Assembly (NCBI GenBank): GCA_002733645.1
Contig: NVWL01000001.1
Location: 1 to 64,000, forward strand
Direction: 5' to 3'
DNA length: 64,000 nt
DNA from: Oceanobacter sp.
GTDB lineage: Bacteria > Pseudomonadota > Gammaproteobacteria > Pseudomonadales > Oceanobacteraceae
The notes beneath the pieces are model-generated. The model made no database searches and was not told where the DNA came from. It saw only the letters and a list, made by a program, of their open reading frames with translations. Numbering within the stretch: position 1 is the first letter of the stretch; every line of letters begins with the position of its first letter. The position numbers and the translations under genes are program-made. Positions 37,391 through 46,437 of the stretch are shown piece by piece.

Positions 37391-39094
37391 TTAATCCGTT
37401 GTCACACGGTTTGCCTCTTCAAGGCTGGTGATACCTTGCACCACTTTTTTCAATGCAGAGGTTCTTAAGTCATCAAAACCTTCTTGACGTGCAGCGTCTG
37501 AAATCTCGATTGAATTGCCGTCTTCCATGATAATTCGCGAAATAGCGTCAGTGAGCTGTACAACCTCGTAAATTCCTACTCGGCCTTTGTATCCCTTATT
37601 GCAATGCTCACAGCCTACTGGTTTATAGATCTCAGCGTGTTCAATTTGCTCTTGGGTTAATCCAGCATCAAGGAGTACTTCTTTAGGGAGGTCGGCCGGT
37701 TGCTTGCACTGACTGCATAAACGTCTAGCGAGACGTTGGGCAATAATAAGAGACACTGAAGTCGCGATATTGAAGCTAGGTACGCCCATGTTGGCCAAGC
37801 GCGTCAGTGTTTCGGCTGCACTATTGGTGTGAAGCGTTGAAAGGACTAAGTGGCCTGTTTGTGCAGCTTTGATTGCTATTTGAGCGGTTTCTAGGTCGCG
37901 AATTTCACCGACCATCACAATATCTGGGTCTTGTCGTAAAAATGAGCGTAAAGCAGCGGAAAAATCGAGGCCCACTTTATTGTTGACGTTGACCTGGTTA
38001 ATACCCTCTAGATTAATCTCTACCGGGTCTTCCGCCGTTGAAATATTGGTGCCTTCAACATTAAGAATATTTAGGCCGGTATACAGGGATACTGTTTTCC
38101 CTGAGCCGGTAGGCCCAGTGACTAATATCATGCCTTGGGGCTTAGATAGTGCGTCTAAGAACAGCTTTTTTTGATCTTCTTCGTAGCCTAACGCATCAAT
38201 TCCTAATTTGGCGGAAGAAGGATCAAGAATACGCAGCACAATTTTCTCCCCCCAGAGTGTCGGGAGTGTATTGACACGAAAGTCGATGGCTTTATTTTTA
38301 GATATTTTCATCTTGATACGCCCGTCTTGGGGAAGACGGCGTTCAGATATATCCATTTGCGACATCACTTTTAAACGTGCCGCAATTTTACCCGATAGAT
38401 TAATAGGCGGTGATGATACCTCTTGCAGGATGCCATCGGTGCGGTAACGAACACGATAACGTTTCTCGTAGGGTTCAAAGTGAACATCAGAAGCCCCGGT
38501 TCTGATTGCATCAAGAAGCATTTTGTTCACAAAGCGGACTATAGGAGCATCATCTGAGCCATTACCTTGAGAGTCTTCTTTTTCGCGTGCTTCTGGATCC
38601 TCGACGCCTACATCGTCAAGTGCATTATCTAAATCACCAAATACGTCATCAAGGCTTGAATCTGATGCGCTAATAACTTTATCTACAGCGGCACTTAACT
38701 TGTCTTCTTCGACTAAAATTCCTTCGACTGACATGCCTGTATTAAATTTTATTTCATCTATTGCAATCATGAGTGATGGATCACTCTGTGCAATAAATAG
38801 TCTATTTCCTCGAGCAAAGAGCGGTAATATTCTGTGCTTTTCAATTAAAGAAGGGCTGACTAATTCTTTTGGAATTAAATCAAGATCAAAGCTACTTAAA
38901 TCTAATAATGGGAGGCCGAATTCATCTGAGGCAAGTGTTGCAATATCTCGCGCAGCTGCTGTTTGTCCTGCGACAGCTAAGGTTACAAAAGAGCGGCGTT
39001 CAGACTTTGCTTTTTGTAAAATCTCTTCAGCTTGGGCTTGTTGAATTAACCCTTGTTCTACCAAACGTCGAGGCAGACCGGTGAGAGCGGCCAT
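37391..39094 (-). CDS. pilB: Type IV pilus assembly ATPase
   Basis: Hexameric motor for pilus extension, 567 residues from ATG 39094 (GGAG six bases upstream; MAALTGLPRRLVEQ). It has an N-terminal MshEN-type domain, Walker A GPTGSGKTVSLYTGL, an Asp box, Walker B IVMVGEIRD, and the tetracysteine zinc motif CSQCKQ ... CEHCNKGYKGRVGIYE. A 31-residue longer reading to 39187 lacks a ribosome site and runs into the pilin terminator region. Confidence 0.96.
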   Translation of the reverse strand: MAALTGLPRRLVEQGLIQQAQAEEILQKAKSERRSFVTLAVAGQTAAARDIATLASDEFGLPLLDLSSFDLDLIPKELVSPSLIEKHRILPLFARGNRLFIAQSDPSLMIAIDEIKFNTGMSVEGILVEEDKLSAAVDKVISASDSSLDDVFGDLDNALDDVGVEDPEAREKEDSQGNGSDDAPIVRFVNKMLLDAIRTGASDVHFEPYEKRYRVRYRTDGILQEVSSPPINLSGKIAARLKVMSQMDISERRLPQDGRIKMKISKNKAIDFRVNTLPTLWGEKIVLRILDPSSAKLGIDALGYEEDQKKLFLDALSKPQGMILVTGPTGSGKTVSLYTGLNILNVEGTNISTAEDPVEINLEGINQVNVNNKVGLDFSAALRSFLRQDPDIVMVGEIRDLETAQIAIKAAQTGHLVLSTLHTNSAAETLTRLANMGVPSFNIATSVSLIIAQRLARRLCSQCKQPADLPKEVLLDAGLTQEQIEHAEIYKPVGCEHCNKGYKGRVGIYEVVQLTDAISRIIMEDGNSIEISDAARQEGFDDLRTSALKKVVQGITSLEEANRVTTD

Positions 39095-39199
39095 GTCGTA
39101 CTCCGAAAAAATTATCTGAAATCGAAAATAACAGAGTGAAGAAGAGAGGGCTAGCTTCATTCGAGTGAAACAGGATTGAAGTCTCAAATGAATGACAAT

Positions 39200-39226
39200 A
39201 AAAAAGGGCCCAATGGGCCCTTTTTT
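39200..39226. terminator. Rho-independent terminator after pilA
   Basis: GGGCCC (39206-39211) pairs with GGGCCC (39215-39220) around AAT, flanked by A5-6 on one side and T6 on the other, so it works on both strands. It separates highly expressed pilA from pilBCD on the minus strand. Confidence 0.88.
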
Positions 39227-39244
39227 ACTGTTCTACACCCTAGC

Positions 39245-39757
39245 TTAGCCACCAATATTTGGCAGGAACTTATTCGGAACATCAGAGTTCGTAGCGTCAA
39301 CGGTATATGACACCGCTCCTGCACCATTAGAAGCAACGTTGATCACAAGGTCGACACCCTGAAGCGAAGGCTCGTCAGATGGACCAGCACCGGCAGTGGC
39401 GCAGGAAGCCACAGGGGTTGCGCCGTCAGCATATGTAGACACGGTAATTATGCCAGCCGTATCGCTGCTGTAAGTGTATGTGACATCCTCGACAAGCCCT
39501 AAGCAATTATTTGCTTCACCTGTTTCCCATTGCACAAGCTCAGCTACACTTGCTGGGAGATCCTGGTTTATAGCTGCGTACTCAGAAAGAGCCAGTTGGA
39601 TAGGTCTAGCTGCACCTATCATTGGAGGAGTAGTTGCTGCACGGATGGTATAAGTCTGATACTGGGGCACTGCCACTGACGCCAAAATACCGATGATCGC
39701 AATCACGATCATCAATTCAATTAGGGTAAAACCTTGTTGTGCTTTGATGTTTTTCAT
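39245..39757 (-). CDS. pilA: Type IV major pilin
   Basis: A 170-residue prepilin: short basic leader MKNIKAQQG, cleavage before Phe in [16 protein letters not shown], the Glu5 needed for assembly, then a globular domain. Two cysteines lie in the head (NNCLG and ASCATAG), forming the usual disulfide loop, though the second is further from the C-terminus than in Pseudomonas PilA. It is followed by a strong terminator. Its 261-bp upstream region (39758-40018) contains nested hairpins. Confidence 0.95.
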   Translation of the reverse strand: MKNIKAQQGFTLIELMIVIAIIGILASVAVPQYQTYTIRAATTPPMIGAARPIQLALSEYAAINQDLPASVAELVQWETGEANNCLGLVEDVTYTYSSDTAGIITVSTYADGATPVASCATAGAGPSDEPSLQGVDLVINVASNGAGAVSYTVDATNSDVPNKFLPNIGG

Positions 39758-39796
39758 AGGGTCTTCTCCGCTCTCTTTCGAGATTTTTTATTGGGT

Positions 39797-39839
39797 GACC
39801 GCTTTCAGTGCCTAATAGTTAGGTGAGCTTTTAGCGGTC
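39797..39839. promoter_or_regulatory. Nested inverted repeats in the pilA leader
   Basis: GACCGCT (39797-39803) pairs with AGCGGTC (39833-39839), enclosing a second hairpin CCTAA-TAG-TTAGG (39811-39823). It lies about 40-80 bases upstream of the pilA start, so it would be in the 5' leader or promoter. No clear sigma-54 site could be matched in the region. The function is unknown. Confidence 0.4.
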
Positions 39840-40018
39840 TTACCTGTCATGTTTCATGACTGTGGAAGGAGTTTGCCAAGCTTCCCCTAACCCTGCAAGC
39901 CCTGATAGCGGGCTTAAGTCACATTTTTTGCGGGGTTTAGATTTTCTTTTTTGAAATTGAGCAAATTATGCGCAAAGGGTGACAATTCTGGTCACATTTT
40001 ATGCGTTTTATGGGGTTT

Positions 40019-40867
40019 TTAAATCATTCTCATGGATAAATCGACGGCGGTGCAATCTTTGGTTAAAGCACCGATCGAGATAAAGTCCACGCCTGTTTCC
40101 GCGTACTGGCGCAAGCTGTCTGTTGTGATGCCGCCGGAAGCCTCTAGTTTGACCTGCCCGTTTGTTTTGGCTCGTGTGTGTTGCACAGCAGTGATCATTT
40201 CTGCAGGAGTGAAGTTATCAAGCATGATGGTGTCAGCACCTGCTTCTATGGCCTCATCCAGTTGGGCCATGGTTTCCACTTCGACTTCAACAGGTTTTCC
40301 CGGTGCAATGGCGTGCGCTTGTTTCACTGCATTGCCAATGTTGCCTGCGGCCATGATGTGGTTCTCTTTAATAAGGAAGGCATCATAAAGGCCAATACGA
40401 TGGTTGTAGCACCCACCCACCGTCACGGCGTATTTTTGGGCGATGCGTAATCCCGGAATGGTTTTGCGCGTATCTAAGAGCTTTACTGTGGTGCCCGCGA
40501 CGATGTCGGCGTAGTGACGACACAGTGTGGCGGTGCCAGATAAGCTTTGTAAAAAATTGAGTGCGCAGCGTTCACCGGTAAGTAGTGAGCGGGCGTTGCC
40601 TTTCAGTTCAAATAAAGTTTGCTTGGGTTCAACCAAGTCGCCTTCTTTGATCTTCCATATAACTTTAACGTTGGCATCGACCTGACGAAACACTTCGTTA
40701 ACCCAAGCTTGGCCAGCAATCACCGCTTTGTCGCGAGAAATGATGCGCGCATGAGCTTGTTGCGTTTCAGGAATCAGCTGGGCGGTGATGTCGCCATTGC
40801 CTATATCTTCTTTGATGGCGGCGGTAACGGCGGCAATGATGTCATCTTGGTACAGGCTGAGATCCAT
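40019..40867 (-). CDS. nadC: Nicotinate-nucleotide pyrophosphorylase (carboxylating)
   Basis: Quinolinate phosphoribosyltransferase of NAD synthesis, 282 residues. The active-site blocks [12 protein letters not shown] and [16 protein letters not shown] are present, along with the C-terminal LEASGGIT ... [10 protein letters not shown]. It lies upstream of pilA on the same strand, the conserved nadC-pilA context. Confidence 0.96.
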   Translation of the reverse strand: MDLSLYQDDIIAAVTAAIKEDIGNGDITAQLIPETQQAHARIISRDKAVIAGQAWVNEVFRQVDANVKVIWKIKEGDLVEPKQTLFELKGNARSLLTGERCALNFLQSLSGTATLCRHYADIVAGTTVKLLDTRKTIPGLRIAQKYAVTVGGCYNHRIGLYDAFLIKENHIMAAGNIGNAVKQAHAIAPGKPVEVEVETMAQLDEAIEAGADTIMLDNFTPAEMITAVQHTRAKTNGQVKLEASGGITTDSLRQYAETGVDFISIGALTKDCTAVDLSMRMI

Positions 40868-41021
40868 AATATGTTGTCATCTGGCGATAGAGAATAGGGG
40901 AAAGATTTTACACAATTTCTAGATGTCATACAGCGTGGGAATGCATGTGATTAATAAAGGTCGTTTTATGCGCTTCGGATTTGAAGTCGCGATTGATTGA
41001 GATGTCTGGCTCTGCCCGCGG

Positions 41022-41044
41022 CCAAGGGGATAAGTTCCCCTTGG
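41022..41044. repeat. Perfect 9-bp hairpin between nadC and the alanine symporter
   Basis: CCAAGGGGA (41022-41030) pairs with TCCCCTTGG (41036-41044), loop TAAGT; there is no T-run. The enclosing gap 40868-41150 has no gene that I can support. Confidence 0.5.
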
Positions 41045-41150
41045 GAGGCCTTGAACCACTACATTGGGCCTAGATATTAAAAACATGGCTTGTTATCAGC
41101 TGCAGAGCTGCTTAAAACTGTGGGACAGCAATGAGCTTAACGTACCTCCA

Positions 41151-42503
41151 TCAGAGTCGTTCTTCTTTGTTTTTGGCCAAAAACTCTTTCGTTAGCTTGA
41201 ATACCACAGGGCTAAGTAATAAAAGTGCGACCAAGTTTGGCAGTGCCATCAGGGCGTTCAGTGTATCGGCAATGAGCCAGGCGACATTGAGTTCTTGGGT
41301 TGCGCCGATCGGAATGGCAATTACCCATAACACTCGGAACGGCCAAACGGCTTTTACCCCAAATAAATATTCTGCACAGCGTTCGCCATAAAAAGACCAG
41401 CCAATAATCGTTGTAAAGGCAAACACGGCTAAGCCAAAGGTCACGATATATTGGCCAATACCCGGTAAACCACTATTAAAAGCCGCTGCGGTTAAGGAGG
41501 CTCCAGAGGCACCAGATTGCCACTCGCCGGAGGCGACAATGACTAAACCAGTGATGGTACAAATGATCAGGGTATCAATGAAGGTGCCTAACATGGCGAT
41601 GGTGCCTTGGCGAACTGGGCTGTCGGTAGTGGCGGTTGCGTGAGCAATGGGGGCGCTACCTAAGCCCGCTTCATTCGAGAATACACCACGAGCGACACCG
41701 TAACGGATGGCCGCCCATACGGTCGCACCGGCAAAGCCACCAGCGGCTGATATCGGGGTAAAGGCATGTTCGATAATGAGAATAAACGCCGCAGGAATTT
41801 CGCTTGCATAAATAACAATCAGTATTAAGCCCGCAAGTACATAAGCGATGGCCATAAAAGGCACCAGCTTGCCGGCCACTTCAGAAATTCGACGAATCCC
41901 CCCTAGCAGTACTAAGCCAACCAGTACCGCGACAACACAACCAGTGATCCACTCAGGAATACCCTGGCCGCCAATCTCAATATGATTGATAGCGTCTGCG
42001 ACGGAGTTAGCTTGCACACCGTTGCCGATACCAAAGCCTGCGAGCATTCCGAAAAAGGCAAAGGTCACGGCTAACCAACGAAAGTTTTTACCAAGCCCGT
42101 TGCGGATGTAATACATAGGGCCACCAACAAAGTGGCCTTGTTCATTCTTTTCACGAAAGCGCACAGCAAGCACGGCTTCAGAGTATTTTGTCGCCATGCC
42201 GATAAGAGCAATGATCCACATCCAAAAAATAGCGCCGGGGCCACCGAGAGCAACCGCCGTTGCCACCCCGGCAATGTTGCCCGTGCCAATGGTGGCCGAC
42301 AGAGAAGTCATCAAGGCGTTAAATCCGGAAATTTCACCTTCGCCTTGTTTATGACGGCCCTTCCATAATTCAACAAAGCCGGTTTTCAAGTGCAGTACTG
42401 GGTAAGCTTTTAAACCTATCGTCAAAAATAACCCTGTGATGGCAATGAGTGCCAACATAGGTGGCCCCCACGCCCAACTATTTAGGGTGTTTAAAAACTC
42501 CAT
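41151..42503 (-). CDS. Alanine/glycine:cation symporter (AGCS family)
   Basis: A 450-residue sodium- or proton-coupled amino-acid symporter with about 11 TM helices. Family signatures include GEGEISGFNALMTSLSATIG and ATKYSEAVLAVRFRE. The FSNEAGLGSAPIAHA block is the AGCS hallmark. It stands alone between nadC and ampD. Confidence 0.92.
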   Translation of the reverse strand: MEFLNTLNSWAWGPPMLALIAITGLFLTIGLKAYPVLHLKTGFVELWKGRHKQGEGEISGFNALMTSLSATIGTGNIAGVATAVALGGPGAIFWMWIIALIGMATKYSEAVLAVRFREKNEQGHFVGGPMYYIRNGLGKNFRWLAVTFAFFGMLAGFGIGNGVQANSVADAINHIEIGGQGIPEWITGCVVAVLVGLVLLGGIRRISEVAGKLVPFMAIAYVLAGLILIVIYASEIPAAFILIIEHAFTPISAAGGFAGATVWAAIRYGVARGVFSNEAGLGSAPIAHATATTDSPVRQGTIAMLGTFIDTLIICTITGLVIVASGEWQSGASGASLTAAAFNSGLPGIGQYIVTFGLAVFAFTTIIGWSFYGERCAEYLFGVKAVWPFRVLWVIAIPIGATQELNVAWLIADTLNALMALPNLVALLLLSPVVFKLTKEFLAKNKEERL

Positions 42504-42603
42504 ATGACTTTTCCATTATTAACCATGATTTACGGACTATATCGGCAGTAGGGGTTTATGCCAAACTGGAGGCCAGAATATTGTCCGATTGGTTACTTCA
42601 TTA

Positions 42604-43182
42604 ATGACTAGACACGCTATGACTATTCGCAATGGCCTATTGCATGAAGCTCGTTGGGTGGCGTCGCCCAACTTTGGCCCGCGCCCATTAACAGACGATA
42701 TTTCACTGCTGGTTATTCACAACATCAGTTTGCCGCCGGGGCAATTTGGCTCGGGAGATATTGAGCGATTTTTCAGAAATCAGTTAGATAAAAGTGCGCA
42801 TCCATACTTTGAAACAATCGCCGAATTAAAAGTATCGAGTCATTTGTTAATTGAACGCGATGGCACCGTTATCCAATTTGTGAACTTTAATGATAGGTCG
42901 TGGCATGCGGGTGCCTCTGAATTTTGTGGCCGAGATAACTGTAACGACTATTCTATAGGTATAGAGCTGGAGGGCACGGATGATACTCCCTATACAGCTG
43001 AGCAATATCACGTGTTAGCTGACATTACAGCGTCGTTGCTGAAAGTATACCCGGCGTTAACTGAAGATCGGATTACTGGCCATAACAATATTGCACCGGG
43101 GCGAAAAACAGATCCTGGCCCAGCGTTTGATTGGTTACGTTATCGCTCTGAGGTGACAGCCTTCATTGAGGAACAAGCATGA
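42604..43182 (+). CDS. ampD: 1,6-anhydro-N-acetylmuramyl-L-alanine amidase
   Basis: Cytoplasmic zinc amidase of murein recycling. It has the ligand His in LLVIHNISLPPGQF, WHAG (about residue 100), the NDYSIGIELEGTD core, and HNNIAPGRKTDPGPAFDW with the third zinc ligands and catalytic Lys. The start is uncertain between ATGs at 42604 and 42619; neither has a strong ribosome site. It overlaps ampE by four bases (ATGA). Loss of AmpD derepresses AmpC beta-lactamase in other bacteria, but no ampC or ampR is in this window. Confidence 0.95.
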   Translation: MTRHAMTIRNGLLHEARWVASPNFGPRPLTDDISLLVIHNISLPPGQFGSGDIERFFRNQLDKSAHPYFETIAELKVSSHLLIERDGTVIQFVNFNDRSWHAGASEFCGRDNCNDYSIGIELEGTDDTPYTAEQYHVLADITASLLKVYPALTEDRITGHNNIAPGRKTDPGPAFDWLRYRSEVTAFIEEQA

Positions 43183-44054
43183 AGTTTTTAGTGTTGTTTG
43201 TTGTGCTGTTGTGGCAGCAACGATTTCCACTACCACATCGCAGTACCAGTAGTCGTACCTTTGCGCGTTGGTTGGGGCTGGTTTCTTCGCTGCCTAAGTT
43301 CGATAAACTGCATCGCCACTTACGTTTTGCAGTTATTGTTGTCATGCCGACGATCGCAATTACCGCCACTATGTTGCTGGCAGACCCATATGCTTTTGGC
43401 CTATTAAGTGTTGCGCTAAAAATATTGCTTCTGCTTTATGTGCTTTCACACATAAGTTTTGGCAAACACCTTGAGGCGTATCGGAGTGATTTGCGTAAGG
43501 GAGATACTCAAGGGGCTTATCATTGCGCAGATCAGTACTTGTCTGTGCCTGAAGTCACCATGACCGATGACCTCAGTCATATGAACCATCAAGTAATTCG
43601 CGCTTTATTACATCGCTGGTTTGAGTATTTTTTCTTGATCGTCTTTTGGTACATGGTGGCGGATGTCGCTGGTATTTTATTGGCATGGTTCACTTTACAG
43701 TACGCCCGTGCGACTCAGTGTGATGCTTATGGTTGGCGTTATCTTCATTGGATAGAGTGGGTTCCGGTGCGCTTGTTAGGGCTTACTTACGGCCTGGCGG
43801 GTGATTTTCTTAAGGCTTTCCCTGTGTTGCATTCGTATTTATGGGATAAAACAACGAATAGCGCTGATGTACTTTATCGTGTGGCGAGTGAGTCTCTGGC
43901 AAAAGATGGTGATATAAAGCGCTGGCACAGCGCCGATGAAAATAGCCAAGAAGCGGCGGAAGAGCTGGATCAATTACATCGTTTACACGTTCGTTCGCTG
44001 TCGGTTTGGATGGTCATTATCGCGGCGGCCACCGTGGGCGGTTATATGCTGTAA
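43179..44054 (+). CDS. ampE: AmpE-like regulatory/membrane protein
   Basis: A 291-residue membrane protein with about four TM helices (near 1-15, 55-95, 145-175 and the C-terminus). It starts inside the ampD stop, and has the AmpE features RHLRFAV and the HRWFEYFFLIVFWYMV segment followed by RYLHWIEWVPVRLLGLTYGLAGDF. AmpE is a CobD/CbiB-related protein whose role beside AmpD is poorly defined. Confidence 0.9.
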   Translation: MKFLVLFVVLLWQQRFPLPHRSTSSRTFARWLGLVSSLPKFDKLHRHLRFAVIVVMPTIAITATMLLADPYAFGLLSVALKILLLLYVLSHISFGKHLEAYRSDLRKGDTQGAYHCADQYLSVPEVTMTDDLSHMNHQVIRALLHRWFEYFFLIVFWYMVADVAGILLAWFTLQYARATQCDAYGWRYLHWIEWVPVRLLGLTYGLAGDFLKAFPVLHSYLWDKTTNSADVLYRVASESLAKDGDIKRWHSADENSQEAAEELDQLHRLHVRSLSVWMVIIAAATVGGYML

Positions 44055-44057
44055 GCC

Positions 44058-44960
44058 TTAGCTATTTAATCGCCCTAACCAAGCGGCACCACGCACACCG
44101 CTAGAGTCGCCGTGCTGGGATTTTAGAATGGGGGTGGTGACGGTGTCGGAGAATACCCATTCGCTTAGCATGTCGGGTACCGTTCGATAAATTGAACTTA
44201 AATTGGATACTCCACCGCCGAGCACAATAGCGTGGGGGTCCATCAGGTTTATCACCGCAGCTAAGGCTTTTGCAAGGCGACGATGATGCTTGTAAATCAC
44301 GTCTTGCGCTCGAATATCGCCGCCTTCGGAAGCGCTTACCCAAGCCTCCGCCGATTGATCAATCCCCGTTTCCTTTAAAGCTTGAATTCGAATTCCTGTA
44401 CCGGAGAGCAGTGTCTCTTGGCAGCCGTGCTGGCCGCAATAGCACTGAACTTCATTATCGTCGGAGTCGCGCCATGGCAGTGGATTGTGGCCCCATTCTC
44501 CGGCAATTGCATTCGGGCCTGAAACTAATTGACCATTAACAACCCAACCGCCGCCGCAGCCTGTGCCTATGATGACGGCAAATACAGTAGGGTAGCCCGC
44601 TCCAGCACCGTCGGTGGCTTCAGATAAGGCTAGGCAGTCAGCGTCATTGGCAATCACGACCGATTGCCCCAGCGCTTTTTCAATGTCGCCTTTTAGGTCT
44701 TTTCCGATTAGGCAGGTGGTATTAGCATTTTTCACTAAACCCGTTTGGTAAGACAGCGCACCGGGAATGCCCAGGCCAAGCGTAAACGGTTGATTTAATT
44801 CGTTCGCGCAAGAGCGCACTAACGTTAAAATGGTATCGAGGATGTCAGAATAGCATTCGCGGGGAGTGGGGGTGCGTCGGCGCAACAGCTCATTGCCTTG
44901 CTCATCGAGGGCGATAATTTCAGTTTTGGTTCCACCTAGATCAATACCGAACTGCAGCAT
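44058..44960 (-). CDS. ROK-family sugar kinase, fructokinase (Mak)-like
   Basis: A 300-residue ROK kinase. It has the N-terminal phosphate loop GIDLGGTKTEIIAL, the zinc motif CYCGQHGCQE (about 172-181) and the GEWGHNPLPW substrate loop with the catalytic Asp in IANDADC. The ending QHGDSSGVRGAAWL is shared with E. coli Mak (manno(fructo)kinase). Fructose is therefore the likeliest substrate, with N-acetylglucosamine an alternative. It converges on ampE. Confidence 0.85.
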   Translation of the reverse strand: MLQFGIDLGGTKTEIIALDEQGNELLRRRTPTPRECYSDILDTILTLVRSCANELNQPFTLGLGIPGALSYQTGLVKNANTTCLIGKDLKGDIEKALGQSVVIANDADCLALSEATDGAGAGYPTVFAVIIGTGCGGGWVVNGQLVSGPNAIAGEWGHNPLPWRDSDDNEVQCYCGQHGCQETLLSGTGIRIQALKETGIDQSAEAWVSASEGGDIRAQDVIYKHHRRLAKALAAVINLMDPHAIVLGGGVSNLSSIYRTVPDMLSEWVFSDTVTTPILKSQHGDSSGVRGAAWLGRLNS

Positions 44961-45124
44961 ACATTCCCCGACTTTTTCATCAGGTTGTATTCTAACAGCT
45001 CGATTTTTTGCAGGCTAACGATGGGCTTAAGACAAAGTCCCAAACTAGCCGAATGGTTTCGTCGAACTGCTTAGCCGAGCTTTTTAGTCGAGAAAGGGAG
45101 TTACACGAAGCAGGCGCATCGGCG

Positions 45125-45475
45125 TTACTCCGCCTCGTCATCGCAATAGTCTTTCATCATAGTGTTCAGCATGTCCGAGCCTTCAAGTACCTTACAACCA
45201 TTGCCAAACAGGCTGGGTGTCAGCTCTTGGGTCCAAACAATTTCAACTTCACACGCGCCGGTACGGCGATCATCGTCATTAATAATGTCGACGAGTTCGA
45301 TGCGCAGGCGATCACCCAGTTGCAGGGACTGATAGCTAGAAATCATTAGGCCACTAGAAGACCAGTTGACTAATAAACCCAGACAATCCTTGCCGCCTTC
45401 ACGAAATACACTGACTGTGCTTTTTAATTGCCAGCGCGGTTCAATACGCATTTCTGCAAATGATTGGGCACTCAT
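45125..45475 (-). CDS. PilZ-domain protein (c-di-GMP receptor-like)
   Basis: About 116 residues from ATG 45475. It has the PilZ layout, with an N-terminal RxxxR-like stretch in RIEPRWQLKSTV and WSSSGLMI in place of the usual (D/N)xSxxG motif. The first Arg motif is weak (R-I-E-P-R), so c-di-GMP binding is possible but not certain. It overlaps no neighbour and is divergent from the phosphatase gene. Confidence 0.72.
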   Translation of the reverse strand: MSAQSFAEMRIEPRWQLKSTVSVFREGGKDCLGLLVNWSSSGLMISSYQSLQLGDRLRIELVDIINDDDRRTGACEVEIVWTQELTPSLFGNGCKVLEGSDMLNTMMKDYCDDEAE

Positions 45476-45551
45476 ATCTACAACCTCAATACACTGATAT
45501 ACAATTTCTAGTGTAGACACCTTAACCAGCTTCGCGCGGAAACAGAGCCTA

Positions 45552-46187
45552 ATGAGTAAAAGAGTCACACGAATTGATGTCATTCGCCATGGTGAGCCAG
45601 AAGGTGGGGAGGTATTTCGAGGTCGAACAAACCACCTTTTAACGTCCTTGGGGCGGGATCAATTTAAGCAGCGCATTACGCGTCATGATGCAAAATGGTC
45701 GCGAGTGATCAGCTCACCAATGGACCGTTGCCATGAAAGTGCAGATACATTAGCCCAAGCACGGGATATAACTTGTGCTGTAGAGGAGCGCTGGATTGAA
45801 ATTGACTACGGTGATTGGGAGGACAAGTTAATCGCCGATGTGATGTCAGAAGAGCACGAGTGCATGCAGCAATTATGGCAAGACCCTATGAACTTTTGTG
45901 CACCACAAGGCGAATCAGTTCCGAGCTTGCAAGCTCGCGTTATTGAAGGTTGGAATGCCTTATTAGAGGATCATCAAGGGGAGCATCTGTTGGTGGTTAC
46001 TCATGGCGGCGTCATGAGGGTATTAGCTCAGCATCTGTTGTCGTTGGCTCCGGAAGCAATGAATCGCCTATCTATCCCCTTTGCTGGATTGATGCGCTTT
46101 CGCATTGATCACGGAGACTCTGGTGAGCACTGGGTCAGCCTTGAGCGCTTGGATGGCGATGCATTGAGCGCAATGCAAAGCGAGTAA
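45552..46187 (+). CDS. Histidine phosphatase family protein (CobC/phosphoglycerate mutase-like)
   Basis: A 211-residue member of the histidine phosphatase superfamily. The catalytic His is in DVIRHGEPEGG (RHGE), with a second active-site His in LLVVTHGGVMRV. The length and the WIEIDYGDWE block fit CobC-type alpha-ribazole phosphatase, but no cobalamin genes are beside it, so the substrate is open. Confidence 0.85.
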   Translation: MSKRVTRIDVIRHGEPEGGEVFRGRTNHLLTSLGRDQFKQRITRHDAKWSRVISSPMDRCHESADTLAQARDITCAVEERWIEIDYGDWEDKLIADVMSEEHECMQQLWQDPMNFCAPQGESVPSLQARVIEGWNALLEDHQGEHLLVVTHGGVMRVLAQHLLSLAPEAMNRLSIPFAGLMRFRIDHGDSGEHWVSLERLDGDALSAMQSE

Positions 46188-46276
46188 TGAACGCAATGCT
46201 GTCTCACCGCTTTAATCAGCGCTTTATCTGACCGTCACGGATGGCGGAAATGTCGGTTTGGCTAAAGTATAATCCT

Positions 46277-46295
46277 GCCTGATTTGACATCAGGC
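46277..46295. terminator. Possible weak terminator after the histidine phosphatase gene
   Basis: GCCTGAT (46277-46283) pairs with ATCAGGC (46289-46295) around TTGAC. The following bases are only weakly T-rich (GGATTTTCTC), so termination strength is uncertain. Confidence 0.4.
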
Positions 46296-46322
46296 TGAGC
46301 GGATTTTCTCTAATCGGCGCGT

Positions 46323-46365
46323 ATGGGGCCGGGGGCGGAGCCCCGAAAGGAAGTTGAGTTTGAGA
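46323..46365 (+). repeat. GC-rich dispersed repeat, copy 2
   Basis: Near-exact copy of the element at 146-190 (same orientation, differing mainly at GAC/AAG after AAAGG). It lies in the 250-bp gap between the phosphatase and the methyltransferase gene. A perfect 9-bp inverted repeat ATCATCGAG/CTCGATGAT (46391-46399 and 46420-46428) follows and may be the methyltransferase terminator. Confidence 0.65.
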
Positions 46366-46437
46366 ACTTGAGTTTTCAGCCGTGGTCATAATCATCGAGG
46401 TGCCCTAGGTACTTGCACACTCGATGATCAGTGCCTG

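Noticed and set aside
39758-40018. Sigma-54 promoter for pilA
   Set aside because: Candidates such as GGCACTGAAAGC have the wrong spacing between the GG and GC elements; none matched the -24/-12 consensus.
45008-45349. Plus-strand open frame opposite the PilZ gene
   Set aside because: It is the antisense shadow of the PilZ domain gene, with no family match.
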